Shown here piece by piece: positions 22,614-32,245 of a DNA stretch of 37,132 bases (position 1 is its first letter; every line of letters starts with the position of its first letter). A program made the translations under genes and the position numbers. The stretch comes from Acidimicrobiaceae bacterium (GTDB lineage Bacteria > Actinomycetota > Acidimicrobiia > Acidimicrobiales > RAAP-2), in NCBI GenBank assembly GCA_013044405.1, contig JABEUR010000043.1, forward strand, positions 1 through 37,132, read 5' to 3'. The notes under the pieces are model-generated. The model searched no databases. It was not told the origin of the DNA and saw nothing but the letters and a program-made list of their open reading frames with translations.

Positions 22614-23234
22614 ATGACCGACCACACGATGGCCATCGACCTGGGGTGGACCGCGGTGGCGTTGGGCCTGAGCGGGACGCTCGCGCAGTTCAACCGAGTT
22701 CGTCGCCTCGGGGTGGAAGGCGTCTCGCTCGCGACGTGGCTGTTGTTCGTGATGATGGGGTGTTTTTGGATCTCCTACGGGGTTGTGGCACACTCCTGGG
22801 AGATCACGATCGGCAGCCTGATCATCTTGCCATTGCAGTCGTCGATCGTCTTTCGCCTCCAGCCCTGGAAGTCCCCACGAGTGGTGGCCCAGGCCCTGGC
22901 GTTCTTCGTGGTGTGCTGCGTAGCGCCGACCATGGCGTGGGGATGGGTCGGCGGCGTCTACGGGACGGGCGTGGCGATGACGATCAATCGCGGACCCCAG
23001 ATCGTGGAACTCATCCGCCAAGAAGACGCATCGGGCGTGTCGGCGACGTCCTGGCTGCTCGCCGTCTTGGGCAGTATCTGCTGGGTGACCTACTACCAGA
23101 ACGTCCACCTCTGGGCCGCCCTGGTCTCGACCGCTTTCGCCGGTCTGGCCAATTTGAGCATTGCCCTGCTCGCAATATGGCGACACCGTCAAGCTCGTCA
23201 GCGCTTAATCGGCGATGTCGTCTTCGCCGCCTGA
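22614..23234 (+). CDS. two-repeat PQ-loop/SWEET-like membrane protein
   Basis: Duplicated motif GVSLATWLLFVMMGCFWISYG ... GVSATSWLLAVLGSICWVTYYQN; about 7 hydrophobic segments. Confidence 0.65.
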   Translation: MTDHTMAIDLGWTAVALGLSGTLAQFNRVRRLGVEGVSLATWLLFVMMGCFWISYGVVAHSWEITIGSLIILPLQSSIVFRLQPWKSPRVVAQALAFFVVCCVAPTMAWGWVGGVYGTGVAMTINRGPQIVELIRQEDASGVSATSWLLAVLGSICWVTYYQNVHLWAALVSTAFAGLANLSIALLAIWRHRQARQRLIGDVVFAA

Positions 23235-23287
23235 ACGACGTAGTGGTCTGACCTCACGCATCACGGACACTACCTAAAATGCGCTCC

Positions 23288-24562
23288 ATGGACCGTTCAC
23301 TACGAAGTGACGCGATTGAGATCAGTCGAGGCTGGCTCGACGAAGTGGACCTCGCCTCGCTCATAGGTCCGCATTTCGACAACGCCGATCGCTCCCGGTT
23401 GTTCGACGTCGTAGCGATCGGCAAGGCGGCACGTCAGATGTCCAACGGCGTTCGAGACGTCCTGGGTGATCGTGTGCAACGAGAGCTGCTGGTCGTTTCC
23501 GGCGATGAGCAGGGTCCCGCGCGCAGCTACGCCAATCGACGAGAGGTGGTCGGAGACCATCCCGTTCCGGCCGAGGCGAGCTTGGCTGCGGGACAGTACC
23601 TGGCGAGCTTTTTGGACGCTCCGACCACTTCGAACGAGACGGTGTTCCTGGTCTCGGGGGGAGCATCGAGTCTCTGCGCACTGCCCGCACCCCCACTGAC
23701 CATGAGCGACCTCGCTCAAGTGTGGGTCGCATCGTTGAAGGCGGGACTCGACATCACCCAACTCAATCGGCTTCGAGCTTCCACGTCGCTGATCAGCGGA
23801 GGCTGCGTGCTCGGTCGTGTTCGCACCGCGAGCTCGCGCGCACTGATCATGGTGGACAACGTTATCTCGGGGCCACGTTGGGTGGCCTCGGGCCTCACCT
23901 ACGATTATCGTCCGAGCGCCGAGCAGTGGGGTCAACTCGTGGGGTCGCTGGGAGTTCAGGACCCCGAGCTCGTGAAGCGACTGGGACTGGCCTTCGAGTG
24001 CCGCTCTCGAGTCATGGAGGGACTCGTCACTGCTTCGCACACCAACGAGGTATTGGCCGAGCCCGGCCTCATGCTCGGACTCGCCGCCCTCGATGCTCGT
24101 CAGCGCGGTTACGACGTCATCTCACTGGGAGCCTCAGTGCACGGCGACGTCGAGGACGTCGTGGGGGAGTGGACCCGGGTCCTTCGAACTCTTGGCGATG
24201 GTCCGCACTGTCTGATCGGTGTGGGCGAGGTGACCGTTCGCGTCGGGGGTGCCGGCCGGGGTGGTCGTTGTCAAGAGTTCGCTTGGCGCATGGCCGCAGA
24301 ACTACCCCAGCTCGGGCGTGAGGCGGTGTTCGTCGCACGCTCCTCTGACGGGCGCGACTTCATCGAAGGCGTCGCGGGGGCGTTCGTGGAGACGCGGACC
24401 CGTTCGCGCGCAGAGGAACTCGGCATCGACTACGAGGACGTGGCCCAGCGCCACGACACCCATGGAGCCCTTGAAGCTCTGGACCTGTTGATCGATGGTT
24501 CCCATACGGGCTGGAACCTCTGCGACCTCTACGTCGCCGTGTTGGGTGCCTCAGGTTCGTAG
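23288..24562 (+). CDS. DUF4147/GckA-TtuD-type glycerate kinase-like protein (divergent)
   Basis: VAIGKAARQMS, GDHPVP, VSGGASSL, GGRCQEFAW, SSDGRDFIEGVAGAFVE; TAAAAT 7 nt before ATG 23288. Confidence 0.75.
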   Translation: MDRSLRSDAIEISRGWLDEVDLASLIGPHFDNADRSRLFDVVAIGKAARQMSNGVRDVLGDRVQRELLVVSGDEQGPARSYANRREVVGDHPVPAEASLAAGQYLASFLDAPTTSNETVFLVSGGASSLCALPAPPLTMSDLAQVWVASLKAGLDITQLNRLRASTSLISGGCVLGRVRTASSRALIMVDNVISGPRWVASGLTYDYRPSAEQWGQLVGSLGVQDPELVKRLGLAFECRSRVMEGLVTASHTNEVLAEPGLMLGLAALDARQRGYDVISLGASVHGDVEDVVGEWTRVLRTLGDGPHCLIGVGEVTVRVGGAGRGGRCQEFAWRMAAELPQLGREAVFVARSSDGRDFIEGVAGAFVETRTRSRAEELGIDYEDVAQRHDTHGALEALDLLIDGSHTGWNLCDLYVAVLGASGS

Positions 24563-25477
24563 CACCACATTGAGCGGTTCCTCGCCGTTGAGGAGCCGGG
24601 AGATCTGGGAGTTCACCAAACGAGCGATCCGGGGCAACATGGCCGAGGACGCACCTCCGACATGCGGTGTGATCAGGACGTTCTCCAACGTGAAGAGCAC
24701 GTGGCCATCAGGCAACGGCTCGGGGTCGACGACGTCGAGGGCGAACCTTAATCGGCCACGCTGGGCGTGCGTGATGACGGCGCTGGTGTCAAAGACGCGC
24801 CCTCGCGAAACGTTGACGACCAGCGCACCGTCCTTCAACTGGCTGAGGAACCGGTCATCGACCAGGTGGGTGGTCGTTTCGTCGAGCGGCACGATGACGA
24901 TGACGATGTCCGCGTCGGGTAGGAGCTCGGGCAGGGAGCTCACTGCGTGGATCTCTCCGCGCTCGTCAGAGCGGGCGTGTTGGGCCACACGTACCAACTT
25001 CACCTCAAAGCCCGCGAGCCGGTCCTCGATGGCGCGACCTACGCCACCGTGTCCGATGATCATCACCGTACGGTCGGCGAGACTGTCGAACCACGCCGGC
25101 GCCCAGTGGCCCTCGAGCGAGGAATGCACGAACTCCCGAATGCCCCGCTGGGACGCCAACACGAGTGTCAGGGCCAACTCCGCAGTCGAGGCCTCGTGAA
25201 CCGAGGCGGCGTTGGCGAAGACCGTCGCACGCGGGAGCAACTCGCTGATCCCGTCGTATCCAAGGCTCTGACTCTGAACGAGGCGGGTCTTCACCGTACT
25301 CAGCATCTCGATGCGGCCGAGTGCGCCGATGTAGGGAACGACGACCATGTCGATCTCGCTTCGCGGTGAGGGCGTGGTCATGTCCCATTCGAAGACCTCG
25401 ACGCCCTGGGCCACGGGCTCGATGGCGTCGTGCAGGCGCGCGTCGGGGACACTGACGATGAGGGGACGCGTACTCAC
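24551..25477 (-). CDS. D-2-hydroxyacid dehydrogenase family protein
   Basis: MSTRPLIVSVPD... TVMIIGHGGVGRAIEDRL, VVNVSRGRVFDTSAV, LDVVDPEPLPDGHVLFTLENVLITPHVGG. Confidence 0.85.
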   Translation of the reverse strand: MSTRPLIVSVPDARLHDAIEPVAQGVEVFEWDMTTPSPRSEIDMVVVPYIGALGRIEMLSTVKTRLVQSQSLGYDGISELLPRATVFANAASVHEASTAELALTLVLASQRGIREFVHSSLEGHWAPAWFDSLADRTVMIIGHGGVGRAIEDRLAGFEVKLVRVAQHARSDERGEIHAVSSLPELLPDADIVIVIVPLDETTTHLVDDRFLSQLKDGALVVNVSRGRVFDTSAVITHAQRGRLRFALDVVDPEPLPDGHVLFTLENVLITPHVGGASSAMLPRIARLVNSQISRLLNGEEPLNVVLRT

Positions 25478-25517
25478 GAAACCGAGCCTAACCACGGCGA
25501 CACGAGATGGCGGCGGA

Positions 25518-26135
25518 TTAGGCGCTGCGTCCTTCGCCGTCAAAGACTCCCGCCAGCGAAGGGGCGTGGGTGGACTTCTCGTAGTCGCTGATCGACGCTT
25601 CACGAAGCATGGTCAGGCCAATGTCATCCCAACCGTTGAGCAGTCGCTCACGGGTCATGGGGTCGAGTTCGAACGTCCTCTGCCAGTCGACGGCGGGGAC
25701 CTCGACTCGCAGCTGGTCGACGTCGATGACGACCAGCAGTTGGGGATCCTCCTTCACCAGATGGGTGAGCGTATCGACGTCTTCGAGAGGCAGCTGGACG
25801 ATGACGAGACCTTGTTTCGACGAGTTGTTCTTGAAGATGTCGCCGAAAGACGGGGCGATGACGGCTTCGTAGCCGTAGTCCATGAGCGCCCAGACGGCGT
25901 GCTCACGCGAGGATCCCGTTCCGAAGCGAGGTCCGGCCACCAGGATGGTGGCTCCTGCGTACTGGGGTTGGTTGATGACGAAGTCAGGGTCGTCGCGCCA
26001 CTCGCTGAACAGGCCGCGACCAAAACCCGTGCGCTCGACTCGCTTCAGCCAATCTGACGGGATGATTTGGTCGGTGTCGACGTCGGAGCGCTCGAGGGGG
26101 ACTGCGCGACCCTCGACCACGCGAACCGGCTTCAT
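25518..26135 (-). CDS. leuD: 3-isopropylmalate dehydratase small subunit
   Basis: [45 protein letters not shown]. Confidence 0.95.
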   Translation of the reverse strand: MKPVRVVEGRAVPLERSDVDTDQIIPSDWLKRVERTGFGRGLFSEWRDDPDFVINQPQYAGATILVAGPRFGTGSSREHAVWALMDYGYEAVIAPSFGDIFKNNSSKQGLVIVQLPLEDVDTLTHLVKEDPQLLVVIDVDQLRVEVPAVDWQRTFELDPMTRERLLNGWDDIGLTMLREASISDYEKSTHAPSLAGVFDGEGRSA

Positions 26136-27538
26136 TCGCTCAACTCGTCTGGTGTGGCGAAGTGACCCTTGATGGCGGTTGCGGCCGCGACCACCGGCGA
26201 GACGAGATGGGTGCGCCCGCCGCGCCCCTGGCGCCCCTCGAAGTTACGGTTCGAAGTTGAGGCACTGCGCTGTCCAGGCGCGAGCTGGTCAGGGTTCATC
26301 CCCAGGCACATCGAACATCCGGGTTCGCGCCACTCGAAGCCAGCGTCGAGAAACACCCGGTCGAGGCCCTCGGCTTCGGCCTGTTTCTTGACCCGGTGCG
26401 AACCGGGCACCACGAGCGCGCGCAGCGACGAGGAGACCTGGTGGCCCTCGACGACGCCGGCCGCAGCACGAAGATCCTCGATGCGAGAGTTCGTGCACGA
26501 TCCGATGAACACGACGTCAACGGGGATCGAGCGAATCGGGGTTCCCGCAACCAGGCCCATGTATTCGAGCGACCGTAGGGTGGTATTTCGCAGATCGGCG
26601 TCGTCGTACTCTTCGGGCGACGGCACGACTCCCGAGAGCGCGACGACTTGGGCCGGGTTCGTCCCCCAGGTCACGTAGGGGGCCATCGTGGATCCGTCGA
26701 GGACGACTTCGGCGTCGAATGGCGCACCCACGTCCGACACGAAGGTCCGCCATCGATCAGCGGCCCGCTCGAAGTCCTCACCGCTCGGCACACCTGGTCG
26801 GCCGCGAAGGTAGTCAATCGTCTTCTCGTCCACTGCAATGAGCCCAGCCCTCGCGCCGGCTTCGATGCTCATATTGCACACCGTCATTCGTCCCTCCATC
26901 GAGAGATCGCGGATAGCATCACCGCGATACTCGATGACGTAGCCCGCTCCGCCGCCGGTCCCAAGTTTCGCCACGATGGCCAACACGATGTCCTTGGCAC
27001 CAACGCCCGCGGGCACCGGTCCGTTGACGCTGACCGCCATGGTCTTGGCACGCTGTTGTGGAAGGGTCTGGGTAGCGAGTACGTGTTCGACCTCACTGGT
27101 CCCGATGCCAAAGGCCAGTGCCCCGAAGGCACCATGGGTTGAAGTGTGTGAATCACCGCAGACGATCGTCATGCCTGGCTGGGTGACTCCCAGTTCGGGG
27201 CCGATGACGTGGACGATTCCTTGATTCTCGTGGCCACGAGGAAAGAGAGTGACGCCGAACTCACGGCAGTTCTCGTCCAGCGCCTCGAGTTGGCGCCGCG
27301 AGATCGGATCGGTCACGGGCGTCGAGATGGGGTCGGTCGGTACGTTGTGGTCGGCGGTGGCGAGCGTTCGATCGGGCCGGCGAACGCCACGACTGGCCAA
27401 GCGCAGTCCGTCGAACGCTTGAGGACTGGTCACCTCGTGCACGAGGTGCAGATCGATGTAGATCAGGGTTGGCTCACCCTCGGGCGAGACGACGACGTGT
27501 TCGTCCCAGAGCTTCTCGTAGAGAGTCTTGGCGGCCAT
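26132..27538 (-). CDS. leuC: 3-isopropylmalate dehydratase large subunit
   Basis: [67 protein letters not shown]. Confidence 0.97.
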   Translation of the reverse strand: MAAKTLYEKLWDEHVVVSPEGEPTLIYIDLHLVHEVTSPQAFDGLRLASRGVRRPDRTLATADHNVPTDPISTPVTDPISRRQLEALDENCREFGVTLFPRGHENQGIVHVIGPELGVTQPGMTIVCGDSHTSTHGAFGALAFGIGTSEVEHVLATQTLPQQRAKTMAVSVNGPVPAGVGAKDIVLAIVAKLGTGGGAGYVIEYRGDAIRDLSMEGRMTVCNMSIEAGARAGLIAVDEKTIDYLRGRPGVPSGEDFERAADRWRTFVSDVGAPFDAEVVLDGSTMAPYVTWGTNPAQVVALSGVVPSPEEYDDADLRNTTLRSLEYMGLVAGTPIRSIPVDVVFIGSCTNSRIEDLRAAAGVVEGHQVSSSLRALVVPGSHRVKKQAEAEGLDRVFLDAGFEWREPGCSMCLGMNPDQLAPGQRSASTSNRNFEGRQGRGGRTHLVSPVVAAATAIKGHFATPDELSE

Positions 27539-27540
27539 GG

Positions 27541-28017
27541 CTAGCGCAGTCCAATGATCTTGACTCGAAGGACTCCCGACGGTGCCTCGTATTCCACGAG
27601 TTCATCAATGGAGTGTCCCAGCAGGGCCGATCCCAGCGGTGAGGTGGGCGACGCCACCAGGACCCCTTGCGGCTTCTCCTCGATCGATCCGATGAAGAAC
27701 TCTTGAAAATCCTCGTCGTCATCGCCTTCGTAGACCACCTGAACGATTGATGCGTACTGAACAATATCGGCGTGTTCGTCACGTTCGACGATCTCGTGGT
27801 TGCGGATCACGTTGTCGATCTGTCGGATCCTGGACTCCATTTTTCCCTGTTGGTCCTTGGCCGCGTGGTAGTCACCGTTCTCCGAAAGGTCACCCAACAG
27901 ACGTGCCGATTCGATGACCCGAGCGATCTCGGTGCGCCCGACGGTCGTCAGGTGGTGGAATTCGGCCTTCAACTTGTCCAATGTCTCTTGGGTGATGCGG
28001 TGAATTTCTCCGGCCAT
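27541..28017 (-). CDS. greA: transcription elongation factor GreA
   Basis: [58 protein letters not shown]; 2 nt before leuC. Confidence 0.93.
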   Translation of the reverse strand: MAGEIHRITQETLDKLKAEFHHLTTVGRTEIARVIESARLLGDLSENGDYHAAKDQQGKMESRIRQIDNVIRNHEIVERDEHADIVQYASIVQVVYEGDDDEDFQEFFIGSIEEKPQGVLVASPTSPLGSALLGHSIDELVEYEAPSGVLRVKIIGLR

Positions 28018-28135
28018 TCAGATTCCCCAACTCGTAGCGAAGTCCAGATTCTACCGTCGGCCCGTCGAAGGACCCCGGTGAGTTTGCTCCAGACGGGGGC
28101 GAACGAGCAAAATGGATGAAACAAGGAGACAGGTC

Positions 28136-29158
28136 ATGAGTAGCGCACCCCCCCACCGCGTGGCGGTGATCGGTGGCGACGGTATCGGCCCTGAGGTCAC
28201 CGCGGCAGCCCTCGAGGTGATCCGAGCGGCCGGTGTCGAGATAGAGACCACGCCATTCGATTTGGGTGCGGCACGGTACCTGCGTGACGGATTCGTCTTG
28301 GACGATCAGACCCTCGAAGAGCTCAGGGGTTTCGACTCGATCCTGCTCGGCGCCGTTGGACCGGCGATCGGTGACACCCGTATCCCCGGCGGCGTGCTCG
28401 AGCGCGGTCTTCTGCTCAAGATGCGTTTCGGGCTCGATCTCTACATCAACTACCGCCCCTTCAGAGGTGTCGAAGGCTCGATTGGCGAAGGTTGTGAGTT
28501 TGCGATCGTTCGCGAGAACACCGAAGGCCCCTACGCCGGCGAGGGTGGCGTGTTGCGCCACGGCACGCCTCACGAGGTCGCGACCCAGGGATCGGTCAAC
28601 ACCCGCTTCGGAGTGGAACGATGCGTTCGCTACGCGTTCGAACGCGCCGTTCGGCTCTCTCGACCCAGACTGACGTTGGTTCACAAGACCAACGTCCTCA
28701 CCTTCGCCGGTGAACTCTGGTCTCGGGTCGTGCGCGAAGTCGGCGTTGAATATCCCCACGTCGAGGTCGATTACAACCACGTCGACGCTGCCTGTATTTA
28801 CTTGGTCGAAGACCCCCAGCGTTACGGAGTGATCGTCACCGACAACTTGTTCGGTGACATCCTTTCGGACCTGGCCGGTGCCGTCAGTGGGGGGATCGGC
28901 TTCGCGGCGAGCGCCAACTTGAACCCCCAACGCACCGGAGCATCTCTGTTCGAACCGGTCCACGGCGCGGCCCACGACATTGTCGGTACCGGTCGAGCGA
29001 ATCCGTTGGCCGCGGTGTCATCGGCGGCGTTGATGCTCGAACACCTGGGCGAGGATGAAGCGGCTGCGCGGATTGCACGCGCGGTGCAAGACTTCAATGG
29101 AGACGTGGCCAAACTAGGCACCGCCGGAGTCATCCAAGAACTACTAGAGAGGTTGTAG
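28136..29158 (+). CDS. leuB: 3-isopropylmalate dehydrogenase
   Basis: [62 protein letters not shown] before ATG 28136. Confidence 0.93.
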   Translation: MSSAPPHRVAVIGGDGIGPEVTAAALEVIRAAGVEIETTPFDLGAARYLRDGFVLDDQTLEELRGFDSILLGAVGPAIGDTRIPGGVLERGLLLKMRFGLDLYINYRPFRGVEGSIGEGCEFAIVRENTEGPYAGEGGVLRHGTPHEVATQGSVNTRFGVERCVRYAFERAVRLSRPRLTLVHKTNVLTFAGELWSRVVREVGVEYPHVEVDYNHVDAACIYLVEDPQRYGVIVTDNLFGDILSDLAGAVSGGIGFAASANLNPQRTGASLFEPVHGAAHDIVGTGRANPLAAVSSAALMLEHLGEDEAAARIARAVQDFNGDVAKLGTAGVIQELLERL

Positions 29159-30085
29159 ATGCCCATTTCACCCACGAAGAAGATCTGGATGGACGGGTCC
29201 CTCATTAACTGGGAGGACGCCACCACACACGTTCTCAGTCACACCCTGCACTACGGGACCGGCGCCTTTGAAGGCATTCGCGCCTACAAGACGCCGAGTG
29301 GCGTCGCCGTCTTTCGCCTGCGCGAGCACATGGAGCGCTTGTTGAGGAGTTGCAAGATTCTGATGATCGACGTGCCCTTCAGTGTCGATCAGCTCTGCGA
29401 GGCAACGACGGATGTGGTGCGGGTGAATGAACTCGACGATGGTTGCTATATCCGTCCCCTGGTCTATCTCGGGTACGGAGAGATGGGAATCTTCCCGCTC
29501 AATTCGCCGGTCAACGTCGTGATCGCCGCGTGGCCCTGGGGAGCCTATCTGGGCGACGAAGGACTCGAGAACGGTGTGCGGATGAAGATCTCCTCCTGGT
29601 CACGTCATCACCCCAATTCAATGCCCACCGCATCCAAGACGGTCGGGGGCTACGTCAATTCGAGCCTCGCCAAAGTCGAGGCGGTCAAGGCGGGATACGA
29701 CGAAGCGATCATGTTGGGACCCGACGGACACATCAGCGAGTGCACGGGAGAGAACCTCTTCATCGTTCGCGACGGTAAGTTGGTCAGCCCTCCGCCTAGC
29801 GAGGCCGGAGCTCTGCGCGGCATCACCCAGTCGAGCATCGTGAAGATCGCCAATGACCTGGGCTACGAAGTTGGATTCGAAACCATGCGTCGCGACGACC
29901 TTTATCTGGCTGATGAGGCCTTCCTGACGGGAACGGCCGCCGAAGTGGTCCCGATTGGTTCGGTGGACGATCGTCTGGTGGGCGACGGTAAGCCGGGACC
30001 CATCACCAAGGAGATCCAGACCACCTACTTTCAGGCCGTGCGCGGTGCTCGTCCCCAGTACGAGAGTTGGCTCACGAAGGTCTAG
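29159..30085 (+). CDS. ilvE: branched-chain amino acid aminotransferase
   Basis: KKIWMDGSLINWEDATTHVLSHTLHYGTGAFEGIRAY; ATG immediately after leuB stop. Confidence 0.95.
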   Translation: MPISPTKKIWMDGSLINWEDATTHVLSHTLHYGTGAFEGIRAYKTPSGVAVFRLREHMERLLRSCKILMIDVPFSVDQLCEATTDVVRVNELDDGCYIRPLVYLGYGEMGIFPLNSPVNVVIAAWPWGAYLGDEGLENGVRMKISSWSRHHPNSMPTASKTVGGYVNSSLAKVEAVKAGYDEAIMLGPDGHISECTGENLFIVRDGKLVSPPPSEAGALRGITQSSIVKIANDLGYEVGFETMRRDDLYLADEAFLTGTAAEVVPIGSVDDRLVGDGKPGPITKEIQTTYFQAVRGARPQYESWLTKV

Positions 30086-30110
30086 GTGAGCGAGGGGTAG
30101 TGTCGAAGTT

Positions 30111-30584
30111 GTGACACAGCCAACGTTTTCGCCAGTACCCGCCGCGGGAGTCGTGCGGCCGACCATGTCGATCGCCACTGCGGAGATCTCTAGGGCCAAG
30201 AAAGTTGGGCTGCAGCGCTCGGCCCAGTTGGCGACCGGCTCCGGCCTGGGAACGCAGGCTCCCGGCGAGGGCTTCGCGATGTCCATTGCTCACCGTCAGG
30301 TGGCGAAGTTGGACTTCGAACACGATCACGATCGCCACGATGTGGAGGTCGGTCTCGGACTGGTCGCTGCGAAGCGGGCCAGCCTCGTCGGCCGCGGGCC
30401 TCAACTGAGCGATGTCGTGGTGGCCATGAAACTCTTCGGACTTGAGCCGGAGCGGCGCGTGGAGCACCATGACGTCACTGCGTTCGCGGGTCTAGCGCAC
30501 AGTTACGTCGCCCAACGCCGATTCGTTGACGCCGTATCCAAAGAGGACCTGTTGGCGGTTCACGCCGAAGCCACTCACTCCTAA
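30111..30584 (+). CDS. hypothetical protein with HDHDRHD-containing segment
   Basis: GTG start with TAGTGT 7 nt upstream; 157 aa; between ilvE and acyl-CoA dehydrogenase. Confidence 0.65.
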   Translation: MTQPTFSPVPAAGVVRPTMSIATAEISRAKKVGLQRSAQLATGSGLGTQAPGEGFAMSIAHRQVAKLDFEHDHDRHDVEVGLGLVAAKRASLVGRGPQLSDVVVAMKLFGLEPERRVEHHDVTAFAGLAHSYVAQRRFVDAVSKEDLLAVHAEATHS

Positions 30585-30605
30585 CCCACTAGTAAAGGAA
30601 GTGCC

Positions 30606-31748
30606 ATGAACTTTGACTTGACCCCTGAGCAACGCGCCTTTCGTGATGTCATGCGTAGTTTCGTCGACGAGCAGGTGGCGCCCTACGCCGCGGCTCACGA
30701 CCGCGACCAGAGCTTTCCCCAGGAGAGCTTCGACGCCTGCGTAAAGATGGAGTTGCCCTCACTGCAGGTCCCCGAGGCTTACGGTGGAGCGGGCGCCGAC
30801 ATGGTCACCCAGGCGATCATGGCCGAAGAGTTGGCCAGAGGCTGTGCCTCGACTTCAGTGACCGTGCTTATCTCGAAGCTGGGGATGCTTCCGGTGATGA
30901 ACTTCGCGTCTGAGGAGATCAAGAACCACTATTTGCCGCGAATCGCGACTGGCGAGATTCAAGCCAGCTACTGCCTCTCCGAGGCCGATGCGGGTTCAGA
31001 CGTCGCATCGATGCGTTGTCGAGCGCTGCGTGACGGAGACGACTACATCATCAATGGATCGAAGTATTGGATCACCAACGCCGGAGTGTCTGACACTTAC
31101 ACGGTCTTCGCGACGACCGACCCTTCGGCGCGCAGTCACGGCATCAGTTGCTTCTTGGTGGAGAAGGAATGGGGGGTCGAATTCCCCAAACACGAGGACA
31201 AGATGGGTCTTCGAGCGTCGCCGACCGGAGAAGTCGTCTTCAACGATGTTCGAGTTCCCGCGTCCCACCTCATTGGAAGGGAGGGGGACGGATTCAAGAT
31301 CGCGATGCACACGCTGGACCGCTCCCGTCCAACCATTGGTGCCCAAGCGGTGGGAATCGCGCAAGCGGCAATTGACTTTGCGGGCGAGTACATGAAATCG
31401 CGCAAGGCCTTCGGTGCGCCCATCGCCAATTTGCAAGGTCTTCGATTCATGCTCGCCGACATGGCGATCCGTACCGAAGCCGCACGTGCGCTGGTCTATC
31501 GGGCCTGTGCCACGATTGACGCAGGTGACCCCGACGGAAGCCTCAGCTACCTGGGTGCCGCCGCCAAGTCCTTCGCCTCTGACACTGCTATGAGCGTGAC
31601 GACCGATGCCGTACAGCTCTTGGGCGGCTACGGCTTCACCAAGGAGTTCCCGGTCGAGCGCTACATGCGCGATGCGAAGATCACCCAGATCTACGAAGGG
31701 ACCAACCAGGTCCAGCGCGTAGTCGTTTCCAAGCACCTTCTGAAGTAG
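30606..31748 (+). CDS. acyl-CoA dehydrogenase
   Basis: MNFDLTPEQRAFRDVMRSFVDEQVAPYA; YCLSEADAGSDVASM; LLGGYGFTKEFPVERYMRDAKITQIYEGTNQVQR. Confidence 0.95.
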   Translation: MNFDLTPEQRAFRDVMRSFVDEQVAPYAAAHDRDQSFPQESFDACVKMELPSLQVPEAYGGAGADMVTQAIMAEELARGCASTSVTVLISKLGMLPVMNFASEEIKNHYLPRIATGEIQASYCLSEADAGSDVASMRCRALRDGDDYIINGSKYWITNAGVSDTYTVFATTDPSARSHGISCFLVEKEWGVEFPKHEDKMGLRASPTGEVVFNDVRVPASHLIGREGDGFKIAMHTLDRSRPTIGAQAVGIAQAAIDFAGEYMKSRKAFGAPIANLQGLRFMLADMAIRTEAARALVYRACATIDAGDPDGSLSYLGAAAKSFASDTAMSVTTDAVQLLGGYGFTKEFPVERYMRDAKITQIYEGTNQVQRVVVSKHLLK

Positions 31749-31805
31749 TTCTAAACCTTACGATACCAGGGGAGCCGGAGCCGGGGGCGAGGAGGAGCAG
31801 CCACC

Positions 31806-31833
31806 GGGTCGGCTGGCCCGGCCACGCCGACCC
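31806..31833. repeat. GC-rich hairpin GGGTCGGC-TGGCCCGGCCAC-GCCGACCC
   Basis: 8-bp perfect outer stem, further inner pairing TGG/CCA; no T-tract. Confidence 0.5.
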
Positions 31834-31842
31834 GAGCGATTC

Positions 31843-32136
31843 GTGGTGACATGCTTGACGAGGAGCGGGAAGGGGGCGCGACCGCCGGTCGCGGCCTTTC
31901 GCACTGAGGTGATGGAGCAATGGTTCAAGAGGCTACGGCGTCGAAGCCAGCGCACTCGTCTCAACTGGGCGAGGATGAACCGCCTCGCGACTCAATGGCT
32001 ACCGCCGGTTCGCACGATGCACCCCTTACCGAGCGTGCGCTTCAGCGCCACTACTCAAGGCAGGAGCCCAGTGCGGTAGTGCCGCACGCTGGGAACTGTG
32101 CGGGAGGCCGCTCGAAAGAGCGGTCCCTACCGCGAT
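31843..32136 (+). mobile_element. 5'-truncated group II intron remnant (maturase C-terminus + domains V/VI)
   Basis: AAFRTEVMEQWFKRLRRRSQRTRLNWARMNRLATQWLPPVRTMHPLPSVRF resembles the C-terminus of group II intron RT/maturases (LRRRSQ...W...WLP.PRILHPWP..RF); immediately followed by D5- and D6-like hairpins. Confidence 0.8.
32064..32097 (+). ncRNA. group II intron domain V-like hairpin (34 nt), followed by D6-like hairpin to about 32136
   Basis: GAGCCCAGTGCGGTAGTGCCGCACGCTGGGAACT: AGC triad, 6-bp upper stem GTGCGG/CCGCAC, 2-nt bulge, 4-bp lower stem ACCC-type pairing; then GCGGGAGGCCGCTC-GAAA-GAGCGGTCCCTACCGC. Confidence 0.75.
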
Positions 32137-32245
32137 CCCAACCCGGGCGTCGGGGCCATTACGAACAAAACTTCAAGTGGTTCGAGTCGCCCGTCCAGGT
32201 GGATTTCTGTGGCTTCTGGTCGACCCACGAACTGAATGTGACCGG

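Noticed and set aside
27890-28975. 361-aa minus ORF antisense to leuB
   Set aside because: Antisense shadow of leuB/greA region; no domain signature
32175-32200. GGTTCGAGTC resembling a tRNA T-loop after the intron remnant
   Set aside because: Flanking bases do not form a T-stem or acceptor stem; no D/anticodon arms
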